From positions 1 through 64,000 of the forward strand of contig JACRGO010000237.1 in NCBI GenBank assembly GCA_016212295.1: a DNA stretch of 64,000 nucleotides, given 5' to 3'. The position numbers were made by a program, and so were the translations under genes. Below, in pieces: positions 7,779 to 18,946 of the stretch (the first letter of the stretch is position 1; the number at the start of each line of letters is the position of its first letter). This stretch comes from Nitrospinota bacterium. GTDB taxonomy: Bacteria > Nitrospinota > Nitrospinia > JACRGO01. Under the pieces are notes generated by a model. It ran no database searches. It saw nothing but the letters and a program-made list of their open reading frames with translations, and was not told the DNA's origin.

Positions 7779-9154
7779 AATTCGCTCATGGAAAAGATGT
7801 CCTCCGCCATCCTGATGGGAAGCCCCATGGAGTGGAAGTTGTAAAACTTTGTTTTTGAGTTGGCCAGGATTATTTGCTCAATATAGTTTCTGTAGCTGAA
7901 AAGATTCTGGTGCGCCGCGGCCTTGCCGCCGAATCTGTCTTTCGCCAAAACCGGTTTTTGAGATTGCATTTGATTTTGATGAAAATCATCCAAGGTAGGT
8001 CCTCCGATGGAATTTTGCCATGTCTTTCCCAAGGCGTTTCCGGACGCATGAAAGCGTTTCATTGAAAAACAGCAGTCCTGTCCGAAGAGGATGATGGGAT
8101 TGAACCCAAAGCGCGCCATGAGGTCGAGTCCGACGCACGCCACTGATCCCCCTTCCTGGGTTTCGCCTTTTTGTGAAAATAATTCGGCGTCCCCGCCTAA
8201 ATGTTTTTTTTGGGCGGAGGCTATAAAGACCATTTTTTTCCCCTTGTAATTCCTAACCACCTCAGGATTGGAGGCAGGGGTGAAAAGGAGAACGGAATCC
8301 TGTCCGAAGCATCCCTGAAAATGCGCCAAACTATGGCTTTGAGGGTCTATGCTTGCCACGAAGTCCGGGACAATGCCCGTCTCCACTAAAATGGGGAAAG
8401 CCGTGTCTGTCGCGAAAATGCCGGCTTTGCCCCTGAGTAATTCGAGGCAGGGCAGGGCAATGTCCAGTGACGGGCCCGCGCTTGCCAATATGCCTGTTTT
8501 CCCCGTAAACCTTCCGTAAAGCCCGGCCACTCCATCTGACTCCAAGGCCGTAGCGCGATTTTTTTGAAAATTTTTTTCTTCCAGGGCGGAAAATTCAACG
8601 CTTGTCCTTTTTTCCATCCGGACCAATTCGAAAATATTTTCAAAATCCTTGAACTCTCCAGGAATGGAGGAAAGAGAAGGGGGATGGATGAGAAGCTTGC
8701 CGTTTTCCTCCCGCAGGACCTTCAAGGCGAGTTCAAATCCTTTTAGCGCGGCTTCCCTGCTTGTCCCTAATAACATGGAAACGCGGGCATCTGAAAAAAT
8801 TTTTTCCAGGTCCCTGCAAGAGCAAGCGGCTTCGAGTATTTCGCCGTTGAACTCCATTACCTGGAGTCTGCCGGATGGGCCGGTCCTGTCCAGGATGGCT
8901 TCCACATGATAGCCAAATCCAAACCCGTATATAAGGATGGAATCCCCTTCGGAAATTTGGGATTTTTCAGCGAATTGTCTCGCTTCCCCAACGGGGTCAA
9001 AGGCTGAATGGATTAATCTGTTCTTGTAGCGCAAGGTCCAATCGCCGGACTTGGTCTTGATGGTCGTGCTGTTTTCCGTTGACCCGCGCCTCAAAAATCC
9101 CTTGGCCCCAGGCGCTTTTTTTTCCAATGATTCTATGTTACCGGCTATTGGCAT
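7766..9154 (-). CDS. DUF115 / motility-associated-factor (Maf)-like protein
   Basis: A 462-residue protein of the DUF115 (MptE-like) family. The central domain carries GILASAGPSLD (about residue 220), FATDTAFP, DFVASIDPQ and ILFGQDCCF, all typical of the family. Maf proteins transfer nonulosonic acids to flagellin, while other DUF115 proteins are pterin pyrophosphokinases. Next to glycan genes and in a flagellated organism, a Maf-like glycosyltransferase role is favoured but not proven. No flagellin gene is visible in the window. No clear Shine-Dalgarno site precedes the ATG. Confidence 0.78.
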   Translation of the reverse strand: MPIAGNIESLEKKAPGAKGFLRRGSTENSTTIKTKSGDWTLRYKNRLIHSAFDPVGEARQFAEKSQISEGDSILIYGFGFGYHVEAILDRTGPSGRLQVMEFNGEILEAACSCRDLEKIFSDARVSMLLGTSREAALKGFELALKVLREENGKLLIHPPSLSSIPGEFKDFENIFELVRMEKRTSVEFSALEEKNFQKNRATALESDGVAGLYGRFTGKTGILASAGPSLDIALPCLELLRGKAGIFATDTAFPILVETGIVPDFVASIDPQSHSLAHFQGCFGQDSVLLFTPASNPEVVRNYKGKKMVFIASAQKKHLGGDAELFSQKGETQEGGSVACVGLDLMARFGFNPIILFGQDCCFSMKRFHASGNALGKTWQNSIGGPTLDDFHQNQMQSQKPVLAKDRFGGKAAAHQNLFSYRNYIEQIILANSKTKFYNFHSMGLPIRMAEDIFSMSELCAL

Positions 9155-9179
9155 CTTTACGGAAAAAAATAAAATCGAC

Positions 9180-9205
9180 TTGACAGGAAAGAAATTTGGT
9201 ATAAT
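9180..9205 (+). promoter_or_regulatory. Candidate promoter upstream of the chemoreceptor gene
   Basis: TTGACA (9180-9185) and TATAAT (9200-9205, preceded by TGG) point toward the plus-strand chemoreceptor 310 bp downstream. The spacer is only 14 bp, short for a sigma-70 promoter, so either the -35 match is chance or the extended -10 is what matters. Confidence 0.35.
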
Positions 9206-9300
9206 ACTTTTGTTACCTTAACATTTTGGTAAAAAAGAATCAAAATTTGTAGCCGTTCACGGAAATTCCGGGGTTTTGCGTGAATTGAATAATTTCACAT

Positions 9301-9423
9301 CCCCCTGGCCCCCTTTGCTAAGGGGGAATTAAAAGGGGATGTGCCCATTTACTAAGAGGGAGTTGGCAAAAAACGCTTGCGTCGCATAATTCCCCCCTAT
9401 CAAGGGGGGGATTAAGGGGGGTT
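9301..9423. repeat. CCCCCT/AGGGGG inverted repeat
   Basis: The left arm (ccccctggccccctttgcta, then agggggaatt, 9301-9330) and the right arm (9388-9423, aattcccccctatcaagggg and the following G-rich bases) are imperfect inverted copies. The element fills most of the 361-bp gap before the chemoreceptor. Similar C-run/G-run intergenic elements are common in many genomes. Confidence 0.65.
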
Positions 9424-9515
9424 AACCAACGTAAGTAATGGAGTTAATTTCAATATATGGCGGCGCCCCGTGAACAGTTGCTAAAATTCACAATAGCCCT
9501 TTCAGGAGAAAAATC

Positions 9516-11537
9516 ATGCATGGAAATAAAAACATGGCTCTGGCTAAAGTCGAAAGAATTCCAAAAAGCCAGGTAGAAAGACGCGGTAAAAAACTTTCCC
9601 TTGGTTTCCGCATAGGTCTTTCCATAGGAATATTCCTGGTCCTGTTTATCATCAATTTCATTTCAGCTTTTTGGGTGATCAAGGAGCAAAAGGACGATGG
9701 CGTTATCATCAACCTTGCCGGAAGGCAGAGGATGCTGACCCAAAAATACGTCAAGGAACTTGCCATTGATCTCATCCCGGAACAAGTGCGGCAGGCGGTC
9801 CTTAAATCGGCCAGGATCGCCACGAGACAGATCCAAGAGGACCGCGCGCTTTACACTAAATCCGTTGTTGGGAAAATGAAAAAAGAGCTGCCGGGATTTT
9901 CCGCCAGCCAGAATTACCACGAAATTTCAGGCGCGGCGCCCCTTCCCGCGACTTTCGTCCGGGAAGTTTCAGAGGCCATACACGGCTCCGGCCTTTATAG
10001 TTACGATCTTTTGAGCAAATGGAATATCAATCCGAAAAAGGGGCTTCGGGACCCCTTTGAGCAGGAAGCCTTCGAGGAACTCCTCAGGACCGGGACCGGT
10101 TCATTCTATCGTTTCATGGATCACGAGGGCCGGTATGTTTTGCGTTTCGCGACCCCTGACAAGGCTTCGTCCCAGGCCTGCACTGATTGCCATAACAACA
10201 GCCCTGAAAGCGCCAAAAGGGATTTTAAATCAGGTGATCTGATGGGCATTCTCGTGGTCACCATACCGGTAAGCGATGACATCCGCCTTGCCAAGGCCCT
10301 TTTCAGCCAAGGAGCGGATGAGGGCGGCGTGGAGCAGGCCGGCTCCAGCGGCGGCACGGCCAAGGTTTTTGAAATGACCCTTGGCGCCTTGATAAATGGA
10401 GGGAAGGCCCCTTTGGACTTGGCGATGACACTGTTCTCGGACCTGCCGTCCCCGCCCCGCAAGGAGATTGAGGACGCCTTGAAAAATGTTGACAAACTCT
10501 GGAAGCAGATGGTTTTGGACGCGGGAGAATTGCGGCGGGCGGAGGTCAACACTCTGCCCTATCTTAAGGCGTTTCAATCCATCCGTGAGGTCAATTTAAA
10601 GGCATTGGATGAGATGAACCTCGCCGTGGACGCCTTGCAAAAAGAATCCGACCGGAAGGTTTTTCTCCTGAAAACCACCCAGACCACGCTTCTGGTCCTC
10701 TCGGTCCTCGTTTTCCTGTTCATTCTTTCTTATGTCTTCAGGGGAATAGTGAAGCCTTTAAATAATATTGTCAATTCCCTCAGGGAGAGCATGGAAAACG
10801 TTTCCGACGCCTCCCTGGATATCAGCCAGAACAGCCAGGAAACGGCCGAAGGGGCCTCAAGGCAGGCCGCTGCCTTGCAAGAGAGTTCCGCTTCCCTTGA
10901 AGAGATTGCCGCCATGGCGAAGGAGAATTCCGGCAACGCCGGAAAGGCGGACAAGTTGGCCGCTGAGACAATGGAGGCCGCAAGGGACGGCGAGGGGGCC
11001 ATGAACAGAATGATCGAGGCCATCCAGGCGGTCCGTGAGTCAGGCGGGAAGACATCGAAAATAATTAATGTCATCAATGAAATCGCCTTTCAGACCAATC
11101 TTTTGGCCTTGAATGCCGCGGTGGAGGCAGCCAGGGCCGGGGAAGCCGGAAAGGGATTCGCCGTGGTGGCGGAAGAGGTCAGGAACCTGGCCTCCAGATG
11201 CGCTGCCGCGGCAAGGGAGACAAGCCAAACCGTGGAGGACTCGCTTAAAAAGACCGAGACAGGCGCGCTGATTTCGGCGGAGGTGGCAAAGGCATTGGGA
11301 GAGATCAGCGGCCACGCCAAAAAAGTGAATGAATTTGTGGGCACGATCGCCGAGGCTTCCAAGGAGCAGGCGTCCGGGATAAGCGATATAAACAAAGCGG
11401 TTTCCGAGATGGACCAAGTTACACAGCAAGCCGCGGCTGGTTCAGAGAGATTGGCCCAGTCAGCCCTTGACCTGAAAAACCAGGCAAGCATCCTGGCCGG
11501 GGCCATTGCGGAATTGGACCATCTTGTTCATGGATAG
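9516..11537 (+). CDS. Methyl-accepting chemotaxis protein with PilJ-type and haem-binding sensor
   Basis: A 673-residue receptor. TM1 lies at about residues 30-52. The PilJ/NIT-like segment [17 protein letters not shown] (about 65-81) is followed by a DUF3365-like insert that ends with the c-type haem motif CTDCH (about residue 225). A helical segment and TM2 ([16 protein letters not shown]) follow, then a short HAMP-like region (IVKPLNNIV). The cytoplasmic signalling hairpin has the conserved tip [20 protein letters not shown]. An AGGAG ribosome site lies 7 bases before the ATG. The haem suggests redox or gas sensing. No che genes lie nearby. Confidence 0.9.
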   Translation: MHGNKNMALAKVERIPKSQVERRGKKLSLGFRIGLSIGIFLVLFIINFISAFWVIKEQKDDGVIINLAGRQRMLTQKYVKELAIDLIPEQVRQAVLKSARIATRQIQEDRALYTKSVVGKMKKELPGFSASQNYHEISGAAPLPATFVREVSEAIHGSGLYSYDLLSKWNINPKKGLRDPFEQEAFEELLRTGTGSFYRFMDHEGRYVLRFATPDKASSQACTDCHNNSPESAKRDFKSGDLMGILVVTIPVSDDIRLAKALFSQGADEGGVEQAGSSGGTAKVFEMTLGALINGGKAPLDLAMTLFSDLPSPPRKEIEDALKNVDKLWKQMVLDAGELRRAEVNTLPYLKAFQSIREVNLKALDEMNLAVDALQKESDRKVFLLKTTQTTLLVLSVLVFLFILSYVFRGIVKPLNNIVNSLRESMENVSDASLDISQNSQETAEGASRQAAALQESSASLEEIAAMAKENSGNAGKADKLAAETMEAARDGEGAMNRMIEAIQAVRESGGKTSKIINVINEIAFQTNLLALNAAVEAARAGEAGKGFAVVAEEVRNLASRCAAAARETSQTVEDSLKKTETGALISAEVAKALGEISGHAKKVNEFVGTIAEASKEQASGISDINKAVSEMDQVTQQAAAGSERLAQSALDLKNQASILAGAIAELDHLVHG

Positions 11538-11648
11538 GGATCAGGAAAACCAAGTGGTATCGGCTCGCGCTAATATTTGTCCATAGCGCTGCCATGAAAC
11601 GTTTTACTTTTTGCCGCCTTTTTGAAATTTCAATATTTTTGGCTAGGT

Positions 11649-12074
11649 TTAGTATTCCTCGCCCCTTTCCTTGGCTGCGCCCACAGGCTCATGGAATTCT
11701 TCCCCGGCCTCTTCCCCCGCCTCCTCTACTTCCTGGCTGTAGAGGGTCTTTATTTTCGCCTCGTATTCTTCCTGGATTTTTTCCATCTCCTCCTGGAGTT
11801 TCAGAACGTCTCCGTGGAGTCTTTTGCCTTCCGCGAAAATTCCTTTAACGGTATCTTTTCCCATAATGTCTACTGATGGGTCCTGCTCCCTTAATGTGTA
11901 GACCTCGTTTCCAAGCCGCATCATAACCGCGTCCATTTCCTTTTTCATGGAATGGAGTCTTACCTGCATTCTGGCCAATTTGGCCTTCTCCTCCGCCTTC
12001 AAGGTGATCATGGAGGCCAGTGATTTAATTTTCATGTAGCCCTCGTCAAGATTTTTTTGTAGATTTTTCCACAT
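11649..12074 (-). CDS. Helical coiled-coil protein, function unknown
   Basis: A 141-residue, highly charged helical protein (MWKNLQKNLDEGYMKIKS onward). It has Lys/Glu heptads, no signal or membrane segment, and an acidic tail. The ATG at 12074 is preceded by AAAGGAGGT (complement of 12081-12090), which decides against the upstream start at 12122. It lies downstream of the ECF sigma factor on the same strand with a 96-bp gap, so it could be a target or partner of that factor. I do not recognise a family. Confidence 0.6.
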   Translation of the reverse strand: MWKNLQKNLDEGYMKIKSLASMITLKAEEKAKLARMQVRLHSMKKEMDAVMMRLGNEVYTLREQDPSVDIMGKDTVKGIFAEGKRLHGDVLKLQEEMEKIQEEYEAKIKTLYSQEVEEAGEEAGEEFHEPVGAAKERGEEY

Positions 12075-12170
12075 AATACCACCTCCTTTATTCTTTTTGC
12101 TTCTTGTAAATAATATAATCAATTTTTTTGTTTTTTCAATGCCGCTTTTTAAAAAACCTTGACTATAATA

Positions 12171-12761
12171 TCATCCTATGAACCTTCTCACCCTTGGGAC
12201 CAGGTCGTCCTTGATAAGATGACATTTACTTTTCCGCAATCTTGCCCTGGCCCGATTAAGCCGGGATTTTATGGCGGCGATGGAAGTACCTAAAAGCGCC
12301 GCGGAATCCTGATTGGATTTTTCCTCAACCAGGCATAAGAACATTGTTTTTTTTTCCTTATCGCCAAGACCGCCAATGGATTCCAATAAAGATTCAAGGA
12401 TTATTTTATTCGCCACATAAATTAACGGATTATCCTCGCGGGAAGGACCCGGATATATTTCATGGTATTTCTCGGCCACCATGCCTATTTTCGACTCCTT
12501 CCTTATGCTCATCAGGCATTCGTTCACCGCGACCCGGTACAGCCAACTGCTCAGCTTGGAGTTTCCCTGGAAGCCGTCGATTTTTTCGTACACCTTTAAA
12601 AACACGTTCTGCGCCATGTCCTCTATTTCAAAGCGGCCTTTAAAATATTTCCGGCACACATAATGGACCATGGGCTTGTACTCGGTTATAAATGTCTCGA
12701 AGGCATCGTGGTCCCTGGCCCTCAAGCCGGCCAGCATCATTTGCTCCGCTGATTTTTTCAT
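12171..12761 (-). CDS. ECF-type RNA polymerase sigma factor
   Basis: A 196-residue sigma-70 family protein with region 2 (EIEDMAQNVFLKVYEKIDGF, then NSKLSSWLYRVAVNECL) and region 4 (LLGTSIAAIKSRLNRARARL), as in group 4 factors. These direct core polymerase to small regulons. No recognisable anti-sigma gene is adjacent, so its control is unclear. A GGGGGAA sequence precedes the ATG. The downstream coiled-coil gene (11649-12074) and the degraded kinase/receiver upstream (12870-13182) are the only same-strand neighbours. Confidence 0.9.
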   Translation of the reverse strand: MKKSAEQMMLAGLRARDHDAFETFITEYKPMVHYVCRKYFKGRFEIEDMAQNVFLKVYEKIDGFQGNSKLSSWLYRVAVNECLMSIRKESKIGMVAEKYHEIYPGPSREDNPLIYVANKIILESLLESIGGLGDKEKKTMFLCLVEEKSNQDSAALLGTSIAAIKSRLNRARARLRKSKCHLIKDDLVPRVRRFIG

Positions 12762-12869
12762 CTTTTTCCCCCTATTTTAGATGCTTGCACATTTGCTCTG
12801 AAAATTTATCTTTCACAATAAAGAAAGAAAAGGAATTCAACCACAAGGCGCGCAAAGCAGGCACAAAGA

Positions 12870-13182
12870 TCACAAACTCGCCCTCGGAAGCAGATCATTG
12901 CGATCAAGGGGCTTTACCACGTAATCATTTGCCCCTAGGGCGAATGCCTTGTCCCTAAGCTCTATATCCGTCACCGAGGTGACCACAATGACATAAGGCT
13001 GCCGCCTGTTGAAGGAGTTTTAAATATCCCATGATGGAGTTGAAAGGTGATCTTAGATCGTGCGCCACCAGGGACACGAATTTGTCCTTCAGCTTTGTGG
13101 CCTCCTCCGCGATCTCCTTGGCTTTTTTCAGGGATTCTTCAGCAAATTTTTCAACCTCTTCTTGGAGCGCGCATTTCCGCAA
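12870..13182 (-). pseudogene. Histidine kinase / response-regulator remnant
   Basis: Two pieces in different frames. The 5' piece (13182 to about 13010) reads a coiled coil leading into an H-box, KDKFVSLVAHDLRSPFNSIM. The 3' piece (about 13005 to 12870) reads the end of a receiver domain: YVIVVTSVTDIELRDKAFAL, then GANDYVVKPLD. The kinase ATPase domain and the receiver's phosphoacceptor half are missing. This looks like a hybrid or neighbouring two-component pair collapsed by deletion plus frameshift. It cannot encode a working sensor. Confidence 0.7.
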
Positions 13183-13269
13183 CTAAAAATAAAGTACAAG
13201 AAGGGTGCCAAAAACTAGCCAAAAATATTTGAAATTTTCAAAAAAGGCGCAATGTTTTTTCACGGCCGG

Positions 13270-13420
13270 AGATACTTACTCGCCTATTCCTAAAATTTAT
13301 CTCTAATTTTGTCATAAAACGTTTCACTTTTTGCCGCCTTTTTGAAATTTCAAATATTTTTGGCTCATTGCCGAAATGAAATGTGCGAGATAAATTCTCA
13401 GAATAGGCGAGTAAGTATCT
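13270..13420. repeat. MITE-like element with 34-bp terminal inverted repeats
   Basis: The left arm 13270-13303 (agatacttactcgcctattc...) and right arm 13387-13420 (...gaataggcgagtaagtatct) are inverted copies with few mismatches. The centre holds ttttgccgcctttttgaaat and aaatatttttggct, both of which recur at 11605-11645. The right arm with its flank recurs at 32341-32383. It contains no ORF. The copies at three loci support a mobile or formerly mobile origin. Confidence 0.75.
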
Positions 13421-13596
13421 AACTTATTGATTTAACAGGAAGTTGAAATTGATATTGCTGCTGGAAATTACGGAAATTTTCAGATAAAACCAATAGGGAA
13501 AGATGAACCGCCTTACTAGCCGTGGTGAAACGCCTATGCAAATTCTTGCAGGCTTTTGCTAAAACTTGCAGTCAATTTTTTTCGATCTTCAAGAGA

Positions 13597-13746
13597 TCAT
13601 TGTTTGCGGAGCGAAGCTGGACAAATCACTAAAATGCGCCTTTTCCTTTCGGCCCAGCTTTGACAGGCCACAAGCCAAGCCTCAATGGTTTTTCCTGACT
13701 CTACTTCATCGAGGCGTCGAAAAGGGACCTTGAAAGACGTTCTATT
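13597..13746 (-). pseudogene. SNF2/DEAD-type helicase fragment
   Basis: The minus strand reads LDEVESGKTIEAWLVACQSW then AERKRRILVICPASLRKQ and a TGA. This matches the Walker A region of SNF2/DEAD-type helicases, where DEVGLGKTIEAGLV is followed by CPASLRKQW. Here GL is replaced by ES, and the Trp codon TGG has become TGA; reading past the stop gives SLEDRKK. Only about 50 residues of a protein of several hundred remain. It abuts the trpE stop. Confidence 0.6.
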
Positions 13747-15229
13747 CCCTGATTTGCTGTGACAAAGCCTCCAGCATGGCCTCCGCTTTCTTCTCCGTCT
13801 CCTGGAACTCCATCTCCGGGACCGAATCCGCCACAATCCCGGCGCCGGTCTGGATATATGCCCTGTCCCCTTTCACCACAATAGTTCTTATGATGATATT
13901 CAGGTCCATCCTGCCGTCAAAGCCGATGTATCCCAATGAGCCGGTATAGGGGCCTCTGCGCGTGGGTTCAATCTCATCAATAATCTCCATGCAGCGGACC
14001 TTTGGGCAGCCTGTTATGGTCCCCCCTGGAAAGCAGGCGGAAAGAATCCCGGCAAGCCCCACCCCTTCCCGGAGCATTCCCTTTATATTGGAAACAATAT
14101 GCCACACGTGGGAGTAGGACTCCAGGACCATTAACTCGTCCACTTCAACGGTCCCTGGACGGCAGACGCGGCCCAGATCATTCCTCTCCAGATCCACCAG
14201 CATCAGATGCTCCGCCCTTTCCTTTTCATTAAGGATAAGCTCTTCCGAGAGGCGAAGGTCCTTAACGGCATCGCTCCCCCTGGGCCTTGTTCCAGCAATG
14301 GGACGAGTGGATATGTTTTGTCCATCGACCTTGACCAGCCGCTCCGGCGAGCAGCAGACCAATGAAAAGCCGTCCAACCGCATAAAGGCTGAAAACGGCG
14401 AGGGGTTGATTTCAAAGAGACGCTCGTAAAGGCCAAAGGGATCGCCGTCAAACTCCATTTCCATGCGACGTGATATATTGGCCTGGTAGACGTCCCCTTC
14501 CCTTATATAATCCTTTACCTTTCTCACGCTTTCCTCAAACTCCCAGCGCGTTTGATTGCACCCAAGCCGCTTGGCCGTCCATTTGGACTTCGCGGATTTA
14601 TTTGAAATATTCGCTCCGCAGGCATCCTGGATGCGGCCCACGAATTCCCCCAACCGCTCCAGGCCGAATTGATAAGAATTAGAGGAAGGGTCCATCCCCT
14701 CCCCTTCCACCAAAACCACCGCCCTTGTTATTCCCGATATGTGGTCCATGACAACCATTTCCATGGGAAAGAAAAAAACCATGTCAGGCAGCTCAATGTC
14801 ATCCGCGGTGGTATCAGGCAAATCTTCAATGAAATGGGCCGCGTCATACCCCAAAAAACCCACGCACCCTCCCCAGAAATGCGGGAGAAGGCCGGGACCG
14901 CTCCAGGCTTTAAAATCAATTGTCTTCTCTAATTCCAGGATCGGGTTGCCTTGTCTCCTGGTTACTGTCCCGTCTCTTTCAATGATTTCGATTTCGTCCT
15001 TCCTGCTTTTAATGACCTTGAATGGGCGCCCTCCTGTAAAGGAAAATCTGGAGGTTTTTTCAGGACCAGGGCCGCTCTCCAGCAAGAAGGAATAATTCAT
15101 GCCTGAGTATAGCTTTTTGTATAGAGAGCGCGGCATTTCCTTTCCGGCATTAATTTCAGTGGAAAAAGGAAGATGAGAGCGCGTTTTTAAGAGAGATTGA
15201 TTGATGGCTTCGGAAGAAAATATCATCAA
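13742..15229 (-). CDS. trpE: Anthranilate synthase component I (or PabB-like chorismate enzyme)
   Basis: A 495-residue chorismate-utilising enzyme. The conserved core includes [11 protein letters not shown], the [12 protein letters not shown] motif, [28 protein letters not shown] and [17 protein letters not shown], not PIKGT, argues for anthranilate synthase, since PabB normally has the lysine; aminodeoxychorismate synthase cannot be excluded. Together with a TrpG/PabA glutaminase it converts chorismate and glutamine to anthranilate. No trpG or other trp gene is adjacent, so it is an isolated copy. Length is normal. Confidence 0.85.
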   Translation of the reverse strand: MMIFSSEAINQSLLKTRSHLPFSTEINAGKEMPRSLYKKLYSGMNYSFLLESGPGPEKTSRFSFTGGRPFKVIKSRKDEIEIIERDGTVTRRQGNPILELEKTIDFKAWSGPGLLPHFWGGCVGFLGYDAAHFIEDLPDTTADDIELPDMVFFFPMEMVVMDHISGITRAVVLVEGEGMDPSSNSYQFGLERLGEFVGRIQDACGANISNKSAKSKWTAKRLGCNQTRWEFEESVRKVKDYIREGDVYQANISRRMEMEFDGDPFGLYERLFEINPSPFSAFMRLDGFSLVCCSPERLVKVDGQNISTRPIAGTRPRGSDAVKDLRLSEELILNEKERAEHLMLVDLERNDLGRVCRPGTVEVDELMVLESYSHVWHIVSNIKGMLREGVGLAGILSACFPGGTITGCPKVRCMEIIDEIEPTRRGPYTGSLGYIGFDGRMDLNIIIRTIVVKGDRAYIQTGAGIVADSVPEMEFQETEKKAEAMLEALSQQIRE

Positions 15230-15251
15230 AGAAACAGAAATAGTTAGCCAC

Positions 15252-15385
15252 GGATGTCAGCGGAGCGGCGTAGGCGCAACCAAAAGGAAGAAATAACCAC
15301 AAAGGACACAAAAAATTCACAAAGAACACGGAGAAAAAACTTTGCGGTCTTTGTGGCTACTTTGTGCGCTCTGTGGTAAAAAAAT
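15252..15385. repeat. 'cacaaaggacacaaa' repeat with palindromic head
   Basis: This segment and 18365-18495 are about 90% identical over 115 bp. Each begins with a degenerate gcggc palindrome ending in aaccaaaa/gaccaaaa, followed by aagaaataaccacaaag, cacggagaaaaaactttg and tttgtggtaaaaa. The internal complementarity (ccacaaag / ctttgtgg) would fold into a long hairpin. It separates trpE from the DUF5618-like gene. Confidence 0.7.
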
Positions 15386-15465
15386 TTTAAGGTATCGCAT
15401 CGCGGATTGCAAATCCGTAACGGACAAAAGATATGCGCCGCTGTATGTTCAGAAAATAGACGGGA

Positions 15466-15849
15466 TCAATAGTGGGATATTTTTTCTATGAAAAACCTAG
15501 CATCCTTCAGTAATTCTTTTAAAACTCCGGATGACTTCAAATTCCCTCTGTAATATCCTGCTATATGAAGCTCCTCATAAAGATTATTAAATTTCCTTAG
15601 CAGCTTGCCATTATGAATCGAGACATGTTTTCTTAAGGCTTCCCTGTAACCATCCACCGACCGTGGGAGCTTCTTTTCAGTTATTCCCCTTTTTAACAGG
15701 CATTCATCAATGGCTTTCAGGACGGCAAGGTAGGCTGTAGAGCAAGCCTCCTTAACGTATTTAACATCAATATAGTCGTTATCCTCTATAGGAGACTTGT
15801 TTAATAATTCCCTTGCGTTCTGAAGGTATCTCAAAGGCCCATTCTTCAT
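15466..15849 (-). CDS. DUF5618-like (HEPN-like) helical protein
   Basis: A 127-residue helical protein: RYLQNARELLNKSPIEDNDY, then a YVKEACSTAYLAVLKAID core and a C-terminal helical part. It resembles DUF5618 proteins, which have a HEPN-like fold. Some HEPN proteins are toxins or partners of nucleotidyltransferases, but no RxxxxH catalytic motif or NTase partner is evident next door. It is divergent from the small coiled-coil gene at 15955. Confidence 0.5.
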   Translation of the reverse strand: MKNGPLRYLQNARELLNKSPIEDNDYIDVKYVKEACSTAYLAVLKAIDECLLKRGITEKKLPRSVDGYREALRKHVSIHNGKLLRKFNNLYEELHIAGYYRGNLKSSGVLKELLKDARFFIEKISHY

Positions 15850-15954
15850 GAGAAAAATTATAGCCTAGGAATTCATGGGTTACAAGCACTATCCCATTCA
15901 CACTCACTTGACTGTTTACGGGCTTTGCTATACGATTTTATTCAGGAAATAAGG

Positions 15955-16248
15955 ATGCATACCCGCAAGGAGGGCGCTATAAAAGTCATCAAGGGACTTG
16001 AAGCTGTAATTTCCGATTTTACGGAATATAAGTGGAAGGTTACAAAGGATGAGCTGATCGGCGCGATAAGAAAGGAATTTGTAACGAGGGAGTTATTTGA
16101 GGAGAGAGTGAACACCCTCAAGGTTGAACTGGAAGGGAAAATTGATAAACTGAATCAGAAGTTAAACTTTATGATTATCCTCATGATTATAGCCCTTACC
16201 TTGATGAACCCCGTGATGGCCGAGGTGATAAAGGGATTTTTGAAGTAG
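15955..16248 (+). CDS. Small coiled-coil protein with C-terminal membrane helix
   Basis: A 97-residue protein with an N-terminal helical part (KEGAIKVIKGLEAVISDF), a short coiled coil (RVNTLKVELEGKIDKLNQKL) and a C-terminal transmembrane helix (FMIILMIIALTLMNPVMA). The ATG at 15955 is preferred over a TTG at 15925. It resembles the widespread small coiled-coil/TM proteins also seen at 60576. Function is unknown. Confidence 0.55.
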   Translation: MHTRKEGAIKVIKGLEAVISDFTEYKWKVTKDELIGAIRKEFVTRELFEERVNTLKVELEGKIDKLNQKLNFMIILMIIALTLMNPVMAEVIKGFLK

Positions 16249-16651
16249 GGGCCAACCAATTTTAGATTTAAGATTTTAGATTTGGGATTTTAAATCCCTT
16301 CACACAATGACTCAATGACCAATGGCTAATTTTCAATTGACAATTGAAAATAACCGAATCCCCTGCCAACCGCTTCCTGATAACTGCCTTTTTCATTACA
16401 AATCCGCAACGAGCGGAATTGGCAAATTCGCAATCCGCAATCCCAAGTTTCCTTGCCCCTTACGCCAGGATTTTAAATCCGGGGATGGTTTTTCCTTTAA
16501 TTTTATTTTTTTATTCTCACACAAAGGCACTAAGCCACAAAGAATCATAACCATTAACCGGGGGCAGTTGTCAGGGTACAGTTATCAGTAAATATCCGGC
16601 TTACAACCGCCTTCCGTTCTCTGCGCCTTTGTGCCTTGGTGTGAGTTATCT
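16249..16651. repeat. Repeat-filled gap downstream of atpC
   Basis: This 403-bp gap has no convincing gene. It holds tagatttaagattttagat, caatgaccaatgg, the palindrome tcaattgacaattga (about 16334-16348), and cacacaaaggcactaagcc / ctgcgcctttgtgccttggt repeats. No clear terminator for the atp operon could be picked out. Confidence 0.45.
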
Positions 16652-16924
16652 TTATTCCTCTATCTCCGCCTTGTCCACCAGGACCACCACCTTGTTGTTG
16701 CTGGTCTCAAGGAAGCCGCTCTGGACCCTTACCGTGACGGGAATCAGGTCGCCCGCCTTGCGGATCTCGATCTTGCCCGGCTTAAGGCTGGTCAGCAAGG
16801 CCGCATGGTTCGCGAGGATGCCAAGGTATCCCTCCTTGCCGGGGGCGGTGACGCTTACCACGTCTTCCCTGTACACGACCTTTTGCGGGGTGATTATTTC
16901 CAACTGGAATTCTTTTTCGTTCAT
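16652..16924 (-). CDS. atpC: F1 ATP synthase epsilon subunit, short form
   Basis: A 90-residue epsilon subunit holding only the N-terminal beta-sandwich (EFQLEIITPQKVVYREDV, GYLGILANHAALLTSLKPG). The C-terminal helical hairpin of the usual 130-140-residue subunit is missing. The beta domain contacts gamma and the c-ring; the missing helices normally inhibit ATP hydrolysis, so inhibition by epsilon would be weak or absent. Short epsilons occur naturally in some lineages. It starts 1 base after the atpD stop and is the last gene of the operon. Confidence 0.9.
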   Translation of the reverse strand: MNEKEFQLEIITPQKVVYREDVVSVTAPGKEGYLGILANHAALLTSLKPGKIEIRKAGDLIPVTVRVQSGFLETSNNKVVVLVDKAEIEE

Positions 16925-16925
16925 A

Positions 16926-18495
<1,570 letters not shown>

Positions 18496-18608
18496 CTTTA
18501 CTGTTATTAACAGTCTCATAATAGTAGCGACATAACACACCCCGGCCTTCGGCCACCCCTCTCAAGAGGGGAATTTTTATGTATGTTCTATTTTGAGACC
18601 GTTAATAA

Positions 18609-18944
18609 TCATTCATAAAACCTTTTAACTATATCGAACTGCTTTTTCAAATGATTGGAAAGATTGTCCCTCATCTCCTTGAGAAAGCAATATTCTTCCT
18701 CTATTTCCAGCTTGATAGCGGCAATGGCCTCTTCTATGGACGGGCCTTCCGCTGTTATGTCAGTGTCCCTGAGTTTTGCCAGGATGTCACCGTTGGCGAA
18801 GATGGAAATGGATATGTTCGCCTTTTCCCTGGGGAACGAAACCTCCCTGTCGAATTCCAGGACAGGGATGAAATTTTCCTCTTCGCAAAAGGAGCAACCG
18901 TGGGCCGATTCTTGCGATAGTTTTCCTCCCGGATACTTGCCCAT
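18609..18944 (-). CDS. Unknown protein encoded inside the atp operon
   Basis: A 111-residue acidic protein starting 2 bases after the atpG stop. It has a CSFC pair near residue 17, then a beta-rich part (ANISISIFANGDILAKLRD) and a helical C-terminus (EEAIAAIKLEIEEEYCFLKE). It has no membrane segment. The beta-rich part followed by an EEAI helix faintly recalls HicB-like folds, but that is weak. The standard order is atpG-atpD with nothing between, so it is an insertion or a lineage-specific assembly or regulatory factor. Confidence 0.6.
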   Translation of the reverse strand: MGKYPGGKLSQESAHGCSFCEEENFIPVLEFDREVSFPREKANISISIFANGDILAKLRDTDITAEGPSIEEAIAAIKLEIEEEYCFLKEMRDNLSNHLKKQFDIVKRFYE

Positions 18945-18946
18945 TC

